DNA of 64,000 nucleotides, from positions 88,001 to 152,000 of the forward strand of contig NZ_JAHSPG010000017.1 in NCBI RefSeq assembly GCF_019130065.1, written 5' to 3'. The position numbers and the translations under genes are program-made. This DNA is from Pinibacter aurantiacus (GTDB lineage Bacteria; Bacteroidota; Bacteroidia; Chitinophagales; Chitinophagaceae). The stretch's first letter is position 1. Each line of letters starts with the position of its first letter. Of the stretch, positions 17,410 through 25,167 are shown piece by piece. The notes under the pieces were generated by a model. That model worked only from the letters and a program-made list of their open reading frames with translations. It did no database searches and was not told where the DNA came from.

Positions 17410-18980
17410 AATTTCAGCTTCTCCTCTTCGATATCTATCTGGTGCAAGAACTTGCGGATGACGTCTTCATCGAAATGTACGTCGGTGTGGTTTTTATTGA
17501 GCAGCCATTTACGTTGCTGGTTCAGTACGTCTAAATAAATGGCCTTGCTTTCTGCGTTGATGGCTTCGTCATAATCTTCGGTGCTTTTTTCCTGCCACTT
17601 GAGCGCCATTTGTCGCAGCATGCTATGGTTTTCAATCTGGCCATTGTAGTTGGTGGTGAGGTGGTTCAGCGAATGCTTTGCCAGTTCTTTTTTGATGATG
17701 ATCTCTTCTTCCTCTTCCGGAATATAATCGTCAAACGAAGGCAGTTTCATTTTGTTGATCAGGTAAGGAAGCGTTAAGCCTTGTACCACCAGTGTTGTTA
17801 AGATCACAATAAACGTGATGAACAGGATCAAATTTCTTTGCGGAAATGGTGCGCCGTTTGATTCAACCGGAATGGACAATGCAGCTGCGAGCGAGACCAC
17901 ACCGCGCATGCCTGTCCAACCAAGCAATATCGGGGCCTTCCAGCCGGGGTGCCTCCTATCTGCAACGGTAATATAGTTACGTGCGATCAGTGTGGTGAAG
18001 ACTGCGCCAAACGTGGAGATGAATCTTATAACAATCAGCACTGCTGTAATTAGCAATCCATAACCCAATGCAGAACCAACGCTAATTCCTTCCTGCTTCA
18101 ACCCTGCTACGATTTCCGGCAGGTCGAGACCGATGAGCAAAAACACAATGCCATTCAATACAAACACAAAACTCTCCCAAACATTGGCGCCACGCAACCG
18201 CGACACGCTGCTTAAGAAATGATGCCTTTTGTTTGACAGCAACAGCCCTCCGCTTACAACCGCCAACACACCGGAGCTATGTACTTCTTCTGCAATCATA
18301 TACATTATATATGGTGTGATGATGGTGAGCACGATATCCATGTTGGCATCTGTTGGCAGGTATTTATGCACTTTCATGAAAATAAAACCGATCAGTAATC
18401 CAACGCCTATTCCACCGATCAGCATCCAGCTAAAACTCAGTGCGGCGTGGTACCAAACAAATTGTCCGGTGCCCACTGCAATCAATGCAAAGCGAAAAAT
18501 AAGCAGTGATGATGCATCATTCAGTAAACTTTCCCCTTCCAGTATGGAGACCATGCGCTTGGGGACTTTCACAAATTTCAGGATGGCGCTGGCACTTACC
18601 GCGTCGGGTGGAGAAACGATGCCGCCGAGCAAAAAACCGAGTGCTAATGAAAAGCCCGGTATGAATGAGTTCGCAGCAAACGCAACAGTGAGCGCTGTTA
18701 GAAATACTACAATGAAAGCAAAGCTGGTGATGATGCGGCGCCAGTGCCACAATTCTTTCCACGATATTGCCCATGCTGCTTCATATAAAAGTGGTGGCAG
18801 AAAAATAATGAAGATCAAAGAAGGATCTATATGCACGACCGGAATGCCGGGGATGAAGCTTGTCAATAAACCGGCAACCACAAGCAGCACGGGGTATGCG
18901 ACTTTCAATTTATTTGCCAGCATTATGATCAGCACAATCGCAAGGATCATGAGAAGGTAAAATGGAAAATATTCGATCAC
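17403..18980 (-). CDS. Sodium/proton antiporter, CPA1 family
   Basis: A 525-residue inner-membrane antiporter exchanging Na+ (or K+) for protons, for pH and salt homeostasis. About 12 membrane helices occupy residues 1-400. Key motifs are FLPPLLYEAAW (about 60-70), IVSPPDAVSASAIL (about 121-134, with Asp126) and LEGESLLNDASSLLIF (about 147-162, containing the essential Asn-Asp pair at 154-155). A cytoplasmic C-terminal tail of about 115 residues follows and is rich in Glu and Lys. The start is a GTG at 18980 giving MIEYFPFYLL. It is monocistronic, between loci 1 and 2, and divergent from the amidohydrolase. Ion preference cannot be told from sequence. Confidence 0.92.
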   Translation of the reverse strand: MIEYFPFYLLMILAIVLIIMLANKLKVAYPVLLVVAGLLTSFIPGIPVVHIDPSLIFIIFLPPLLYEAAWAISWKELWHWRRIITSFAFIVVFLTALTVAFAANSFIPGFSLALGFLLGGIVSPPDAVSASAILKFVKVPKRMVSILEGESLLNDASSLLIFRFALIAVGTGQFVWYHAALSFSWMLIGGIGVGLLIGFIFMKVHKYLPTDANMDIVLTIITPYIMYMIAEEVHSSGVLAVVSGGLLLSNKRHHFLSSVSRLRGANVWESFVFVLNGIVFLLIGLDLPEIVAGLKQEGISVGSALGYGLLITAVLIVIRFISTFGAVFTTLIARNYITVADRRHPGWKAPILLGWTGMRGVVSLAAALSIPVESNGAPFPQRNLILFITFIVILTTLVVQGLTLPYLINKMKLPSFDDYIPEEEEEIIIKKELAKHSLNHLTTNYNGQIENHSMLRQMALKWQEKSTEDYDEAINAESKAIYLDVLNQQRKWLLNKNHTDVHFDEDVIRKFLHQIDIEEEKLKLI

Positions 18981-19016
18981 GGGTGTTGTTTTTAAGTGTG
19001 GGTAAATTTAAGGATT

Positions 19017-19100
19017 AAAGCCTAATGCTTAATGCTTAAAGCCTAACGCTTAACGCGGGACACAAAGCGTTAGGCATTGGGCGTTTAGCTTTAGGCGTTC
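19017..19100. repeat. GCTTAACGC-type inverted repeat in a divergent promoter region
   Basis: Left arm 19017-19056 (CCTAATGCTTAATGC, GCCTAACGCTTAACGC) and right arm 19066-19100 (GCGTTAGGCATTGGGCGTTTAG) are complementary with a short loop. Unlike most copies it lies between two divergent starts, so it cannot be a simple terminator there. Confidence 0.8.
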
Positions 19101-19104
19101 TCCG

Positions 19105-19136
19105 GTTGCTTGTTTAAATAAGATTTCTTACATTTT
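19105..19136 (+). promoter_or_regulatory. Candidate Bacteroidota housekeeping promoter of the amidohydrolase
   Basis: GTTG (19105-19108), a 20-nt spacer, then TACATTTT (19129-19136) matches the TTTG / TAnnTTTG consensus at 3 of 4 and 5 of 6 fixed positions. It lies 54 nt before the ATG. Confidence 0.4.
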
Positions 19137-19189
19137 CATGTAGCCGGTTTAGTGATAATGATTTTTTAAACCTTAATTCCAGAACCGTT

Positions 19190-20659
19190 ATGCAGCCCAA
19201 AACCTTCTTCCTGTTTTTGCTGGCGTTATTCGCCCGCCTTTTTTCTTACACACAAACGCATGATCTCGTCATTAAAAAAGTGAACATTGTCGATGTTCAG
19301 TCGGGGAAAATAGTGAGCGATATGGATGTATTGATCCATGATTCCCTCATCATTAAGATTGCCCACAACCAAACGAAATTTCCTGCAAAAACGCAGGTCG
19401 TCGATGGTAGTGGCAAATACTTAATTCCCGGCCTATGGGACATGCATGTTCATATGTGGAGCCGACATGCGGTTACAAAGTATAGAGACAAGCTTTTTTT
19501 CCCATTGCTGATTGGCAATGGTGTTACTGGTGTGCGTGAAATGTGGGATGACGCCAAAACCGTTGCCGCATGGAGAAAGGAAGTCAAAGAAGGCGCGATC
19601 AACGGGCCGACAATATTTTCGTCGGGCCCCATTGTAGATGGGCCAAAACCGGTATGGGACAGGTCGCTTTCCATAAAGACAGTGGCGGATGTTCAACGAA
19701 TTGTTGACTCTCTGCATTACAGGGAGCATCATGATTTTATTAAGGTGTATCAAAATTTGCCACGCGATATTTATTTCAAACTGGCAGAGGTTTGCAACAA
19801 GCAGCACTTTGCTTTCGAGGGACATGTGCCATGGAGAGTGACTATACTTGAAGCTGCAAAGGCCGGGCAGTATAGCCAGGAGCATATGATGGGCATGATA
19901 GAATTAGCTTCTGACAGCAGTGATTATTTAATGGACGTGATCACTGATAAAGTGAAGGACAGCAGTATAAATACATGGTTGGGGTATGATGAATTCGTAC
20001 TGCGCACCTACAATCCAAAAAAGTTTGAGCAAATAGCAAAAGAGTTAAGCCAATACAATTCATGGATATGCCCTACGTTTACGGTGCTCAGAGGTGGTGC
20101 TTACAAAGACAATCCAGTGATGATCGACACTTCGTATAATCCTTATCTCAGTAAATATACGGTAGCGTATTGGAACCCAAACGGGAACTACACTTTTGAT
20201 GGGGAAAGCAAAGCTGTATTCGAAGCAGAGAAAAAGATATACGGCTTGTGGCTTTCTATGGCCGCTGTTTTGCAAAGGAACGGTGTGAAGTTGCTTGCTG
20301 GCACCGATTTTACCAACCCGTATGTTTATCCCGGTTTTAGTTTACATGATGAGCTGGAACTGCTTGTGAAGGGAGGTTTGTCTAACATAGAAGCATTGCA
20401 AACCGCGACCGTAAACCCTGCTACATTTTTTAAAATTACCGACAGATACGGCAGCGTTGCAAAAGGCAAAGTTGCAGATCTTGTTTTGCTGAATAGTAAT
20501 CCGCTGGAAGATATAACCAACACCAGGAAAATAAATGGGGTGGTTTTACATGGACGTTTTCTTTCGTCAATATATTTACAGGATCAGTTGGAAGAAGTTA
20601 AAAGATTAAATATTCAAGTGGATAAGGACACCACTCTGTTTATCCGTGATTTAAATTAG
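19190..20659 (+). CDS. Exported amidohydrolase-family metal enzyme
   Basis: A 489-residue member of the amidohydrolase superfamily (imidazolonepropionase-like branch). A signal peptide (about 1-20, FFLFLLALFARLFSYTQ) predicts export. The beta-sandwich start DLVIKKVNIVDVQSGKIVSDMDVLIHDSLI leads to the first metal ligands in GLWDMHVHMW (His86 and His88). LLAGTDFTNPYVYPG near 370 holds the Asp of the metal centre, and the C-terminal composite domain has the typical NPATFFKITDRYGSVAKGKVADLVLLNSNPLEDI. It probably hydrolyses a cyclic amide, dipeptide or related C-N bond outside the cytoplasm; substrate unknown. The next gene starts 4 nt after its stop. Confidence 0.88.
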   Translation: MQPKTFFLFLLALFARLFSYTQTHDLVIKKVNIVDVQSGKIVSDMDVLIHDSLIIKIAHNQTKFPAKTQVVDGSGKYLIPGLWDMHVHMWSRHAVTKYRDKLFFPLLIGNGVTGVREMWDDAKTVAAWRKEVKEGAINGPTIFSSGPIVDGPKPVWDRSLSIKTVADVQRIVDSLHYREHHDFIKVYQNLPRDIYFKLAEVCNKQHFAFEGHVPWRVTILEAAKAGQYSQEHMMGMIELASDSSDYLMDVITDKVKDSSINTWLGYDEFVLRTYNPKKFEQIAKELSQYNSWICPTFTVLRGGAYKDNPVMIDTSYNPYLSKYTVAYWNPNGNYTFDGESKAVFEAEKKIYGLWLSMAAVLQRNGVKLLAGTDFTNPYVYPGFSLHDELELLVKGGLSNIEALQTATVNPATFFKITDRYGSVAKGKVADLVLLNSNPLEDITNTRKINGVVLHGRFLSSIYLQDQLEEVKRLNIQVDKDTTLFIRDLN

Positions 20660-20663
20660 CAAA

Positions 20664-21095
20664 ATGACTGAACCCTATACACTGGACGAAATTGTAAATC
20701 TTATTGCAGAGAAATCGGGATGTGACGTTTCAGAAATAAAGCCAGACAGTGATATATCAAATGATCTGGGATGTTGGGGCGATGATTTTGATGAACTAAT
20801 GTCTGAGTATTGCGCAAAGTTTAAAGTGGACATGAGTTCGTATCTGTGGTATTTTCACACAGAAGAAGAGGGATACGAAAATAGTATTGGACGAGCATTT
20901 TTTAAGGCTCCTTATGAACAGGTTGAACATATTCCTGTAACTCCACGAGTGATGTTGGAGAGTGCCAATAGCGGGAAGTGGAGTCTTACCTATCCCCCGC
21001 ATACGCTACCTAAAAGACGATACGACGGTCTTATAAACCTGGTTGTGATTTTGTTGTTTATTGCTTTTGGCGTTTACACCTGTATAAAGAGATAG
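20664..21095 (+). CDS. DUF1493 protein with C-terminal membrane anchor
   Basis: A 143-residue protein. The first 65 residues match DUF1493, an acyl-carrier-like helical family: a YTLDEIVNLIAEKSGCDVSEIKPDSDISNDLGCWGDDFDELMSEY-type start in which the DLG-x-x-GDD block stands where carrier proteins have DSL. No Ser is present at the phosphopantetheine position, so carrier activity is unlikely. A basic segment (KRRYDG) precedes a hydrophobic helix (about 120-138, LINLVVILLFIAFGVYTC), predicting a tail-anchored inner-membrane protein facing the cytoplasm. It begins 4 nt after the amidohydrolase stop and is surely co-transcribed. Function unknown. Confidence 0.8.
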   Translation: MTEPYTLDEIVNLIAEKSGCDVSEIKPDSDISNDLGCWGDDFDELMSEYCAKFKVDMSSYLWYFHTEEEGYENSIGRAFFKAPYEQVEHIPVTPRVMLESANSGKWSLTYPPHTLPKRRYDGLINLVVILLFIAFGVYTCIKR

Positions 21096-21132
21096 CACAG
21101 CAAAATATTTTCACAACAATTCGTTACCAAAA

Positions 21133-21160
21133 TAAAAAGCCCGCTTTGCAGCGGGCTTCA
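21133..21160 (-). terminator. Intrinsic terminator of SusCD operon 2
   Basis: AAGCCCGC (21137-21144) pairs with GCGGGCTT (21151-21158). On the minus strand the stem is followed by TTTATTTTGG, so it terminates the locus 2 transcript. It stands 38 nt after the stop of the convergent DUF1493 gene but lacks a T-run in that direction. Confidence 0.8.
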
Positions 21161-21235
21161 CACACGAGAGATATTTGAGGCAATTATTCCTGTTAATTGT
21201 TCGGGAAGCTTCAAGCTCTGCCGGACTCTTTGCTT

Positions 21236-21271
21236 TTGCGTTGAGCGTTAGGCATTAAGCGTTTAGCGTTC
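21236..21271. repeat. GCGTTAGGC-type repeat arm overlapping a stop codon
   Basis: Units GCGTTGAGCGTTAGGC and ATTAAGCGTTTAGC, the family of 19017-19100 and 34561-34649. The TAA stop codon of the PKD-like gene (21263-21265) lies inside it. No second arm was found in this gap. Confidence 0.65.
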
Positions 21272-22798
21272 CCTGTACGTCAAGTCTTTAACTTTTCCGA
21301 ATCCTGTTAAGCTTTGGAATAGTGTTAACGGACCATTTACCTGTGGCACGTTGTAAAAGTCAATTGTGCCGCCGGACGTAGCGCTTACACCATCATGAGT
21401 AGCAACGATCAGCTTGTTGTACAGTATTTGTTTGCCTGTGCTTCCGGATGTATACGCACCACTGAAAAAATGCTGAAACTTTAAAAGTGTAACAGGCTTT
21501 GGCTGATCGATCATTAGGGTGCTTTTCTTAAGTCCAAGATCGTATTCGTACACTTTGCCTCCTACGTTATAGAACAAATAACTAAAGTCGGGGCTTACTG
21601 CAAATTTCTCAGCCTTGTCAAAATCTGTTGCAGTGATCTCTGCATAGTAAGTTTGATTGATGGATGATGACAGTGTAAATTTTGCAAGATATGATTTGCC
21701 TGCTTCCACGTTGCGCAGTACTGCTGTTACCTCGCCTCCATTGTAAGGCGTCCATTCCATGTAGGTGAGATCCATGCCTGTTTTGTAGTCAAACAAAGGC
21801 ATACTTGTTGGCATGGGCGAGCAGGTTGTTGCTCCTGGAACGTGACGCAAAAATCTTTTATTTTTTGTATCGTATAGCACAGTGCCGTATAAGTCTGCTT
21901 GCGTGGGTGCTGCGGCCATAAACGGTGATGCTGTAAATGGATCGGTCTCTCCTGTTGCAATGTTAATGATGCTGGAAAAATACATCTGGTAAGTGCGCAA
22001 ATAATAATATAGATTTCCTGCCGGGCTGTGCATGTAACTGCAACTGCTACCTGGCATAAATGCATCTGCAGAGAAATTCGATGGTACCTTCGAAAGCATA
22101 TCAGTTTGGATATTCATTGTCAGATCCCATTTGAAAGTTTCGGGATCTATTCGGTTTGTACCATCTTCCGTGCTGATATAAATGCCTTTTGTAGCACTAG
22201 TGTTGGTTATTGCGGCCTGGAAGAAAAAGGTTACACCTACAGGTTTTGCTGTCGTCGGTAGTTGAGATCCTGTATAACCCAGAACGTCTGGAATAATGGT
22301 GTATGCACCTTTATTAAATGAAGCCATGTCAAGGCGACTTTTTCCGTTTACTTCGCATAGAGCGAGAAACCCTTCGTATATGCTGGTTACAACGGAAAGC
22401 CTGGCAGTGCCTTGCGCCTGTACGCCAGTTTTTTTATCGGTGATCCTGTAGTACAAAGTATAATTTGCGCCCGGCTGAATAACAACAGCGGCATCCAGGT
22501 CATGCGTTTTTGCCAGTATTTTTCTTTGGCTGGCGTACAACGCGCCACCGTCCAGCGTTGACCATTCATACGAATATTTTGCAGTGTCGTAGGAGGTTGC
22601 CTCTGTGTCCATCGTCAATTTCAGGATGGGCTTAATGCTAAGCTTCTCGCCATATACAACGACGTAGCTGCTGTCGAGCGTTACAGAAATCTGATTGATA
22701 TCCTGGTAAGAATAGTTGCCTTTGTCTTTGTAGCATGCGCCCAGCATTGTGAGCATTGTTATAGCAATTAGCCAATAGGTTTTCTTATATATATACAT
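21263..22798 (-). CDS. PKD-like family lipoprotein (SusCD locus 2)
   Basis: A 511-residue lipoprotein and paralogue of the last gene of locus 1. The signal YWLIAITMLTMLGAC ends in a lipobox, followed by CYKDKGNYSYQDINQ. An N-terminal Ig/PKD-like region (about 35-135, YSYEWSTLDGG) precedes a long beta-rich portion with repeated strand-turn elements (YEYDLGLKKSTLMID). It is the last gene of the locus and ends before an intrinsic terminator. The gap to the DUF4843 gene upstream holds an inverted repeat. Probably surface-exposed and accessory to the SusCD pair. Its stop codon lies within a repeat arm, so the last residues (LTYRER) may have been altered by repeat insertion. Confidence 0.85.
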   Translation of the reverse strand: MYIYKKTYWLIAITMLTMLGACYKDKGNYSYQDINQISVTLDSSYVVVYGEKLSIKPILKLTMDTEATSYDTAKYSYEWSTLDGGALYASQRKILAKTHDLDAAVVIQPGANYTLYYRITDKKTGVQAQGTARLSVVTSIYEGFLALCEVNGKSRLDMASFNKGAYTIIPDVLGYTGSQLPTTAKPVGVTFFFQAAITNTSATKGIYISTEDGTNRIDPETFKWDLTMNIQTDMLSKVPSNFSADAFMPGSSCSYMHSPAGNLYYYLRTYQMYFSSIINIATGETDPFTASPFMAAAPTQADLYGTVLYDTKNKRFLRHVPGATTCSPMPTSMPLFDYKTGMDLTYMEWTPYNGGEVTAVLRNVEAGKSYLAKFTLSSSINQTYYAEITATDFDKAEKFAVSPDFSYLFYNVGGKVYEYDLGLKKSTLMIDQPKPVTLLKFQHFFSGAYTSGSTGKQILYNKLIVATHDGVSATSGGTIDFYNVPQVNGPLTLFQSLTGFGKVKDLTYRER

Positions 22799-22812
22799 GA
22801 AGCTCGTTTTGA

Positions 22813-22916
22813 AGTTTTGAGTATTGAGTTCTGAGTTTTGAGTTGTTAGTTGTTAGACTTTGGGTTGAATAGTCGTCATTGAAGTCTAACAACTAACAAC
22901 TATCAACTAACAACTC
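22813..22916. repeat. Composite TTGAGT / GTTGTTAG inverted repeat between DUF4843 and PKD genes (locus 2)
   Basis: The left arm (22813-22860) begins with TTTTGAGT units and continues as GTTGTTAGTTGTTAGACTT. The right arm (22882-22916) AAGTCTAACAACTAACAAC complements the second part. It ends 7 nt from the DUF4843 stop codon. The position matches that of the unrelated repeat at 7291-7385 in locus 1. Confidence 0.85.
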
Positions 22917-22923
22917 CCGATTT

Positions 22924-23685
22924 CTATTGCACAGAGGCACCCATTGCCATCAACGTACCGTCGTCTTCGTAAACAGGCGTTCCTGCTGCTTTTTGTTGAT
23001 TGAGATAAATTTGCATTGTGCGGCCGTAATAGTTTTGCACAGGTATTGAAGTGCTCAGACCTATTATATCGCTGATCTCTTTGGGCGATAAACCGAGTAC
23101 CTGCGACATCAGATAAACTTTTGTACGGCTGAATGTACCCAGGTACCCGGAGAGCCACTGTGCTGGTTTTTCTAAAATATCGTTGAGAATGATCTTGTAT
23201 TTGATATAGCTGAAACGTGCGCCGGTTATGCTGTTGGTGATCTTCCATTGCATCGCTGTAGAAAAATTACTGTTGTCTTGCAACAACAAAATAATACTAA
23301 CGCCTTTCTGTTGAAGATCTGCTGTGCGATGCACTTTCAGGTATAATGTATCAACCGTTCTGCCGGCTCTTATTTTGAATGAGTCAGGCAATGCATCGTA
23401 ATGAGTTCCTGCAACGGCTGTAGAACTGTCTGCAATGATTACTTTCACTGACCGTGGTTGATTGGAAACCTGTCCCATAATAGCAACAGGAATTCTTACA
23501 ATGGAGTCCTTTATACTTGAAAGGGTGAAACCAAATGACACTACTCCGGTATCTACACTGTTTGCATAGTTGGACCTGAAGTACACATCATTTGTGCCCT
23601 CGTAGGTCATTATGCCTTGTTTTTTACAACTTGCAAACATGAGCAAGAGTAATGTTAACGCGCCTGTATATTTTAGCATTTGCAT
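22924..23685 (-). CDS. DUF4843 lipoprotein (SusCD locus 2)
   Basis: A 253-residue lipoprotein: MQMLKYTGALTLLLLMFASC with lipid Cys at 20. The DUF4843 features TNDVYFRSNY, IVRIPVAIMG and DSSTAVAGTHYDALPDSFKIRAG are clear, and the C-terminal part has RFSYIKYKIILNDILEKPAQWL. The gene lies 17 nt downstream of susD. Start at 23685, or two codons later, cannot be distinguished. Role as in locus 1: likely accessory surface lipoprotein of the transporter, ligand unknown. Confidence 0.85.
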   Translation of the reverse strand: MQMLKYTGALTLLLLMFASCKKQGIMTYEGTNDVYFRSNYANSVDTGVVSFGFTLSSIKDSIVRIPVAIMGQVSNQPRSVKVIIADSSTAVAGTHYDALPDSFKIRAGRTVDTLYLKVHRTADLQQKGVSIILLLQDNSNFSTAMQWKITNSITGARFSYIKYKIILNDILEKPAQWLSGYLGTFSRTKVYLMSQVLGLSPKEISDIIGLSTSIPVQNYYGRTMQIYLNQQKAAGTPVYEDDGTLMAMGASVQ

Positions 23686-23702
23686 ATTTCTGTTTTAAAA
23701 GA

Positions 23703-25148
23703 TCAATGAAAATTTGTTTCAGACTGAGGGATTGGCACTACATACTTTGTTTTATCCATCGTAACATTGCCCGACGTTGCAGAGCCGTTCGGAATCGCTG
23801 TAGTCTTGGTTCTTTTATAGTAATAAAATAACTGTCCCTCACCGTAAAATTCTTTTTGATATTCTTTCTTTATTTCTGTTGCAAGTACCGCAGTGCCCGG
23901 AATGTTGGCGTCTCCCCTGTTATAGCGCACTGTGTTAAGTAACCCAAACGCCGTGGCATTGTCCGGTGCTGTTTCTGCCGCGATGTAGTACATTTCGCTG
24001 ATGCGGATCAATGGCATCATATAACGGAATTTGAGGTCTGTATTGGAAACATCTGCGAACTTGTAAAAAGTTCTGTAGGATTTGCTGCTCGCTGTCGGGT
24101 AGATCCAGCAAGGGTTCAATCTGTAATCGTTTGGATAGGTGGAAGATTCCATCATTGTATTAAGGCGGCCGTCGAGTGGTGCAAGTATTGAACCGTCTGA
24201 ATTTGCCGGTGCAAAATACTTGTTATAGTTACCATACATTTCAAGCGATTGAACGGCGAAGATCATTTCGGTAGAAAACAGTCTGTCAGCATTATCTTTA
24301 TTTGAAAGAACTGCAGTGGATGTTATCCATGGAAAATATTTCTGTGCATTTGCAATGACCAACTGCGAAGTCTGGTAAGCATTTGCCTTATCGTTCCTGT
24401 ACATGTATACCCTTGCCTGTAAAGCTTTCACTGCGTAGTAATTCATGCGCAAGTTCCTGTTCCTGAAAAATGCATCGGTATTAGGGTCAGGATTTCCGGC
24501 TACGCCAAACGTAATCACAGGATCGTTTGATAAAAGGGCTTCCGCTGTTTTCAAATCATCCAACACGCTGTCCATAACGTTGTTGCCAGGCAGGTAACCA
24601 TTGTAAGACGAACCTGTTTTTTTGTAATAAGGTATCGATGGTAAAATAGAATCTGCCGTGTTGTACATCGGCCCAAACAAACGAAGCATGTCGAAGTGGA
24701 AAAATGCCCTCAGTGCTATCGCCTCTCCTCTTAGTATTGAATCCTGCGAAGGTGTAACGACGCCTTTATATTTATCAAGCTGCGCAACAAAACTATTAGC
24801 GTTGGTAATGCACACGTAAGAGCTCGTCCAAATTTCGTCAGTTACCGTTTTTACGACATCCTGGGAAAAGCCGTATGATGAGAAGTTATAGTATTTATGG
24901 CTGGAGCCAACGTTGTAGTATTGCGCCATTACATCCGGAACCAACATGGTAAGGTTGGCGCCGTACATGCTGGATTTCGACATGCTCAGGTAAATGCCAT
25001 TCAGTGCCTGGTACACACTTTGTGGTGTGCTGAATATTTGCTGCTCGGTGAACACATTCTCAGGTTTTACATCCAACCATTTTTTGCAGGACGATAGTGA
25101 CGCTATCATCAGCAGCAGAACTGAAATATATAGTGTTAGTTTTTTCAT
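23703..25148 (-). CDS. SusD/RagB-family substrate-binding lipoprotein (locus 2)
   Basis: A 481-residue outer-membrane lipoprotein. The signal ends LMIASLSSC and continues KKWLDVKPENVFTEQQIFSTPQ. Helical segments include GEAIALRAFFHFDMLRLFGP, KALQARVYMYRNDKANAYQ and IRISEMYYIAAE. The C-terminal part has KKEYQKEFYGEGQLFYYYKR and ends PIPQSETNF. It acts as ligand-capturing lid for the SusC protein encoded 20 nt upstream. The strong similarity of landmarks to the locus 1 SusD supports duplication of the locus. Confidence 0.95.
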   Translation of the reverse strand: MKKLTLYISVLLLMIASLSSCKKWLDVKPENVFTEQQIFSTPQSVYQALNGIYLSMSKSSMYGANLTMLVPDVMAQYYNVGSSHKYYNFSSYGFSQDVVKTVTDEIWTSSYVCITNANSFVAQLDKYKGVVTPSQDSILRGEAIALRAFFHFDMLRLFGPMYNTADSILPSIPYYKKTGSSYNGYLPGNNVMDSVLDDLKTAEALLSNDPVITFGVAGNPDPNTDAFFRNRNLRMNYYAVKALQARVYMYRNDKANAYQTSQLVIANAQKYFPWITSTAVLSNKDNADRLFSTEMIFAVQSLEMYGNYNKYFAPANSDGSILAPLDGRLNTMMESSTYPNDYRLNPCWIYPTASSKSYRTFYKFADVSNTDLKFRYMMPLIRISEMYYIAAETAPDNATAFGLLNTVRYNRGDANIPGTAVLATEIKKEYQKEFYGEGQLFYYYKRTKTTAIPNGSATSGNVTMDKTKYVVPIPQSETNFH

Positions 25149-25167
25149 TCTTTCAATTGTTTAAGGG

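Noticed and set aside
18229..18960. 243-residue plus-strand frame
   Set aside because: Antisense shadow of the antiporter gene. Its Thr/Ser/Ala/Met-rich composition is typical of reverse reading of membrane helices.
19017..19100. Rho-independent terminator
   Set aside because: It lies between divergent starts and has no T-run on either strand, so it is listed only as a repeat.
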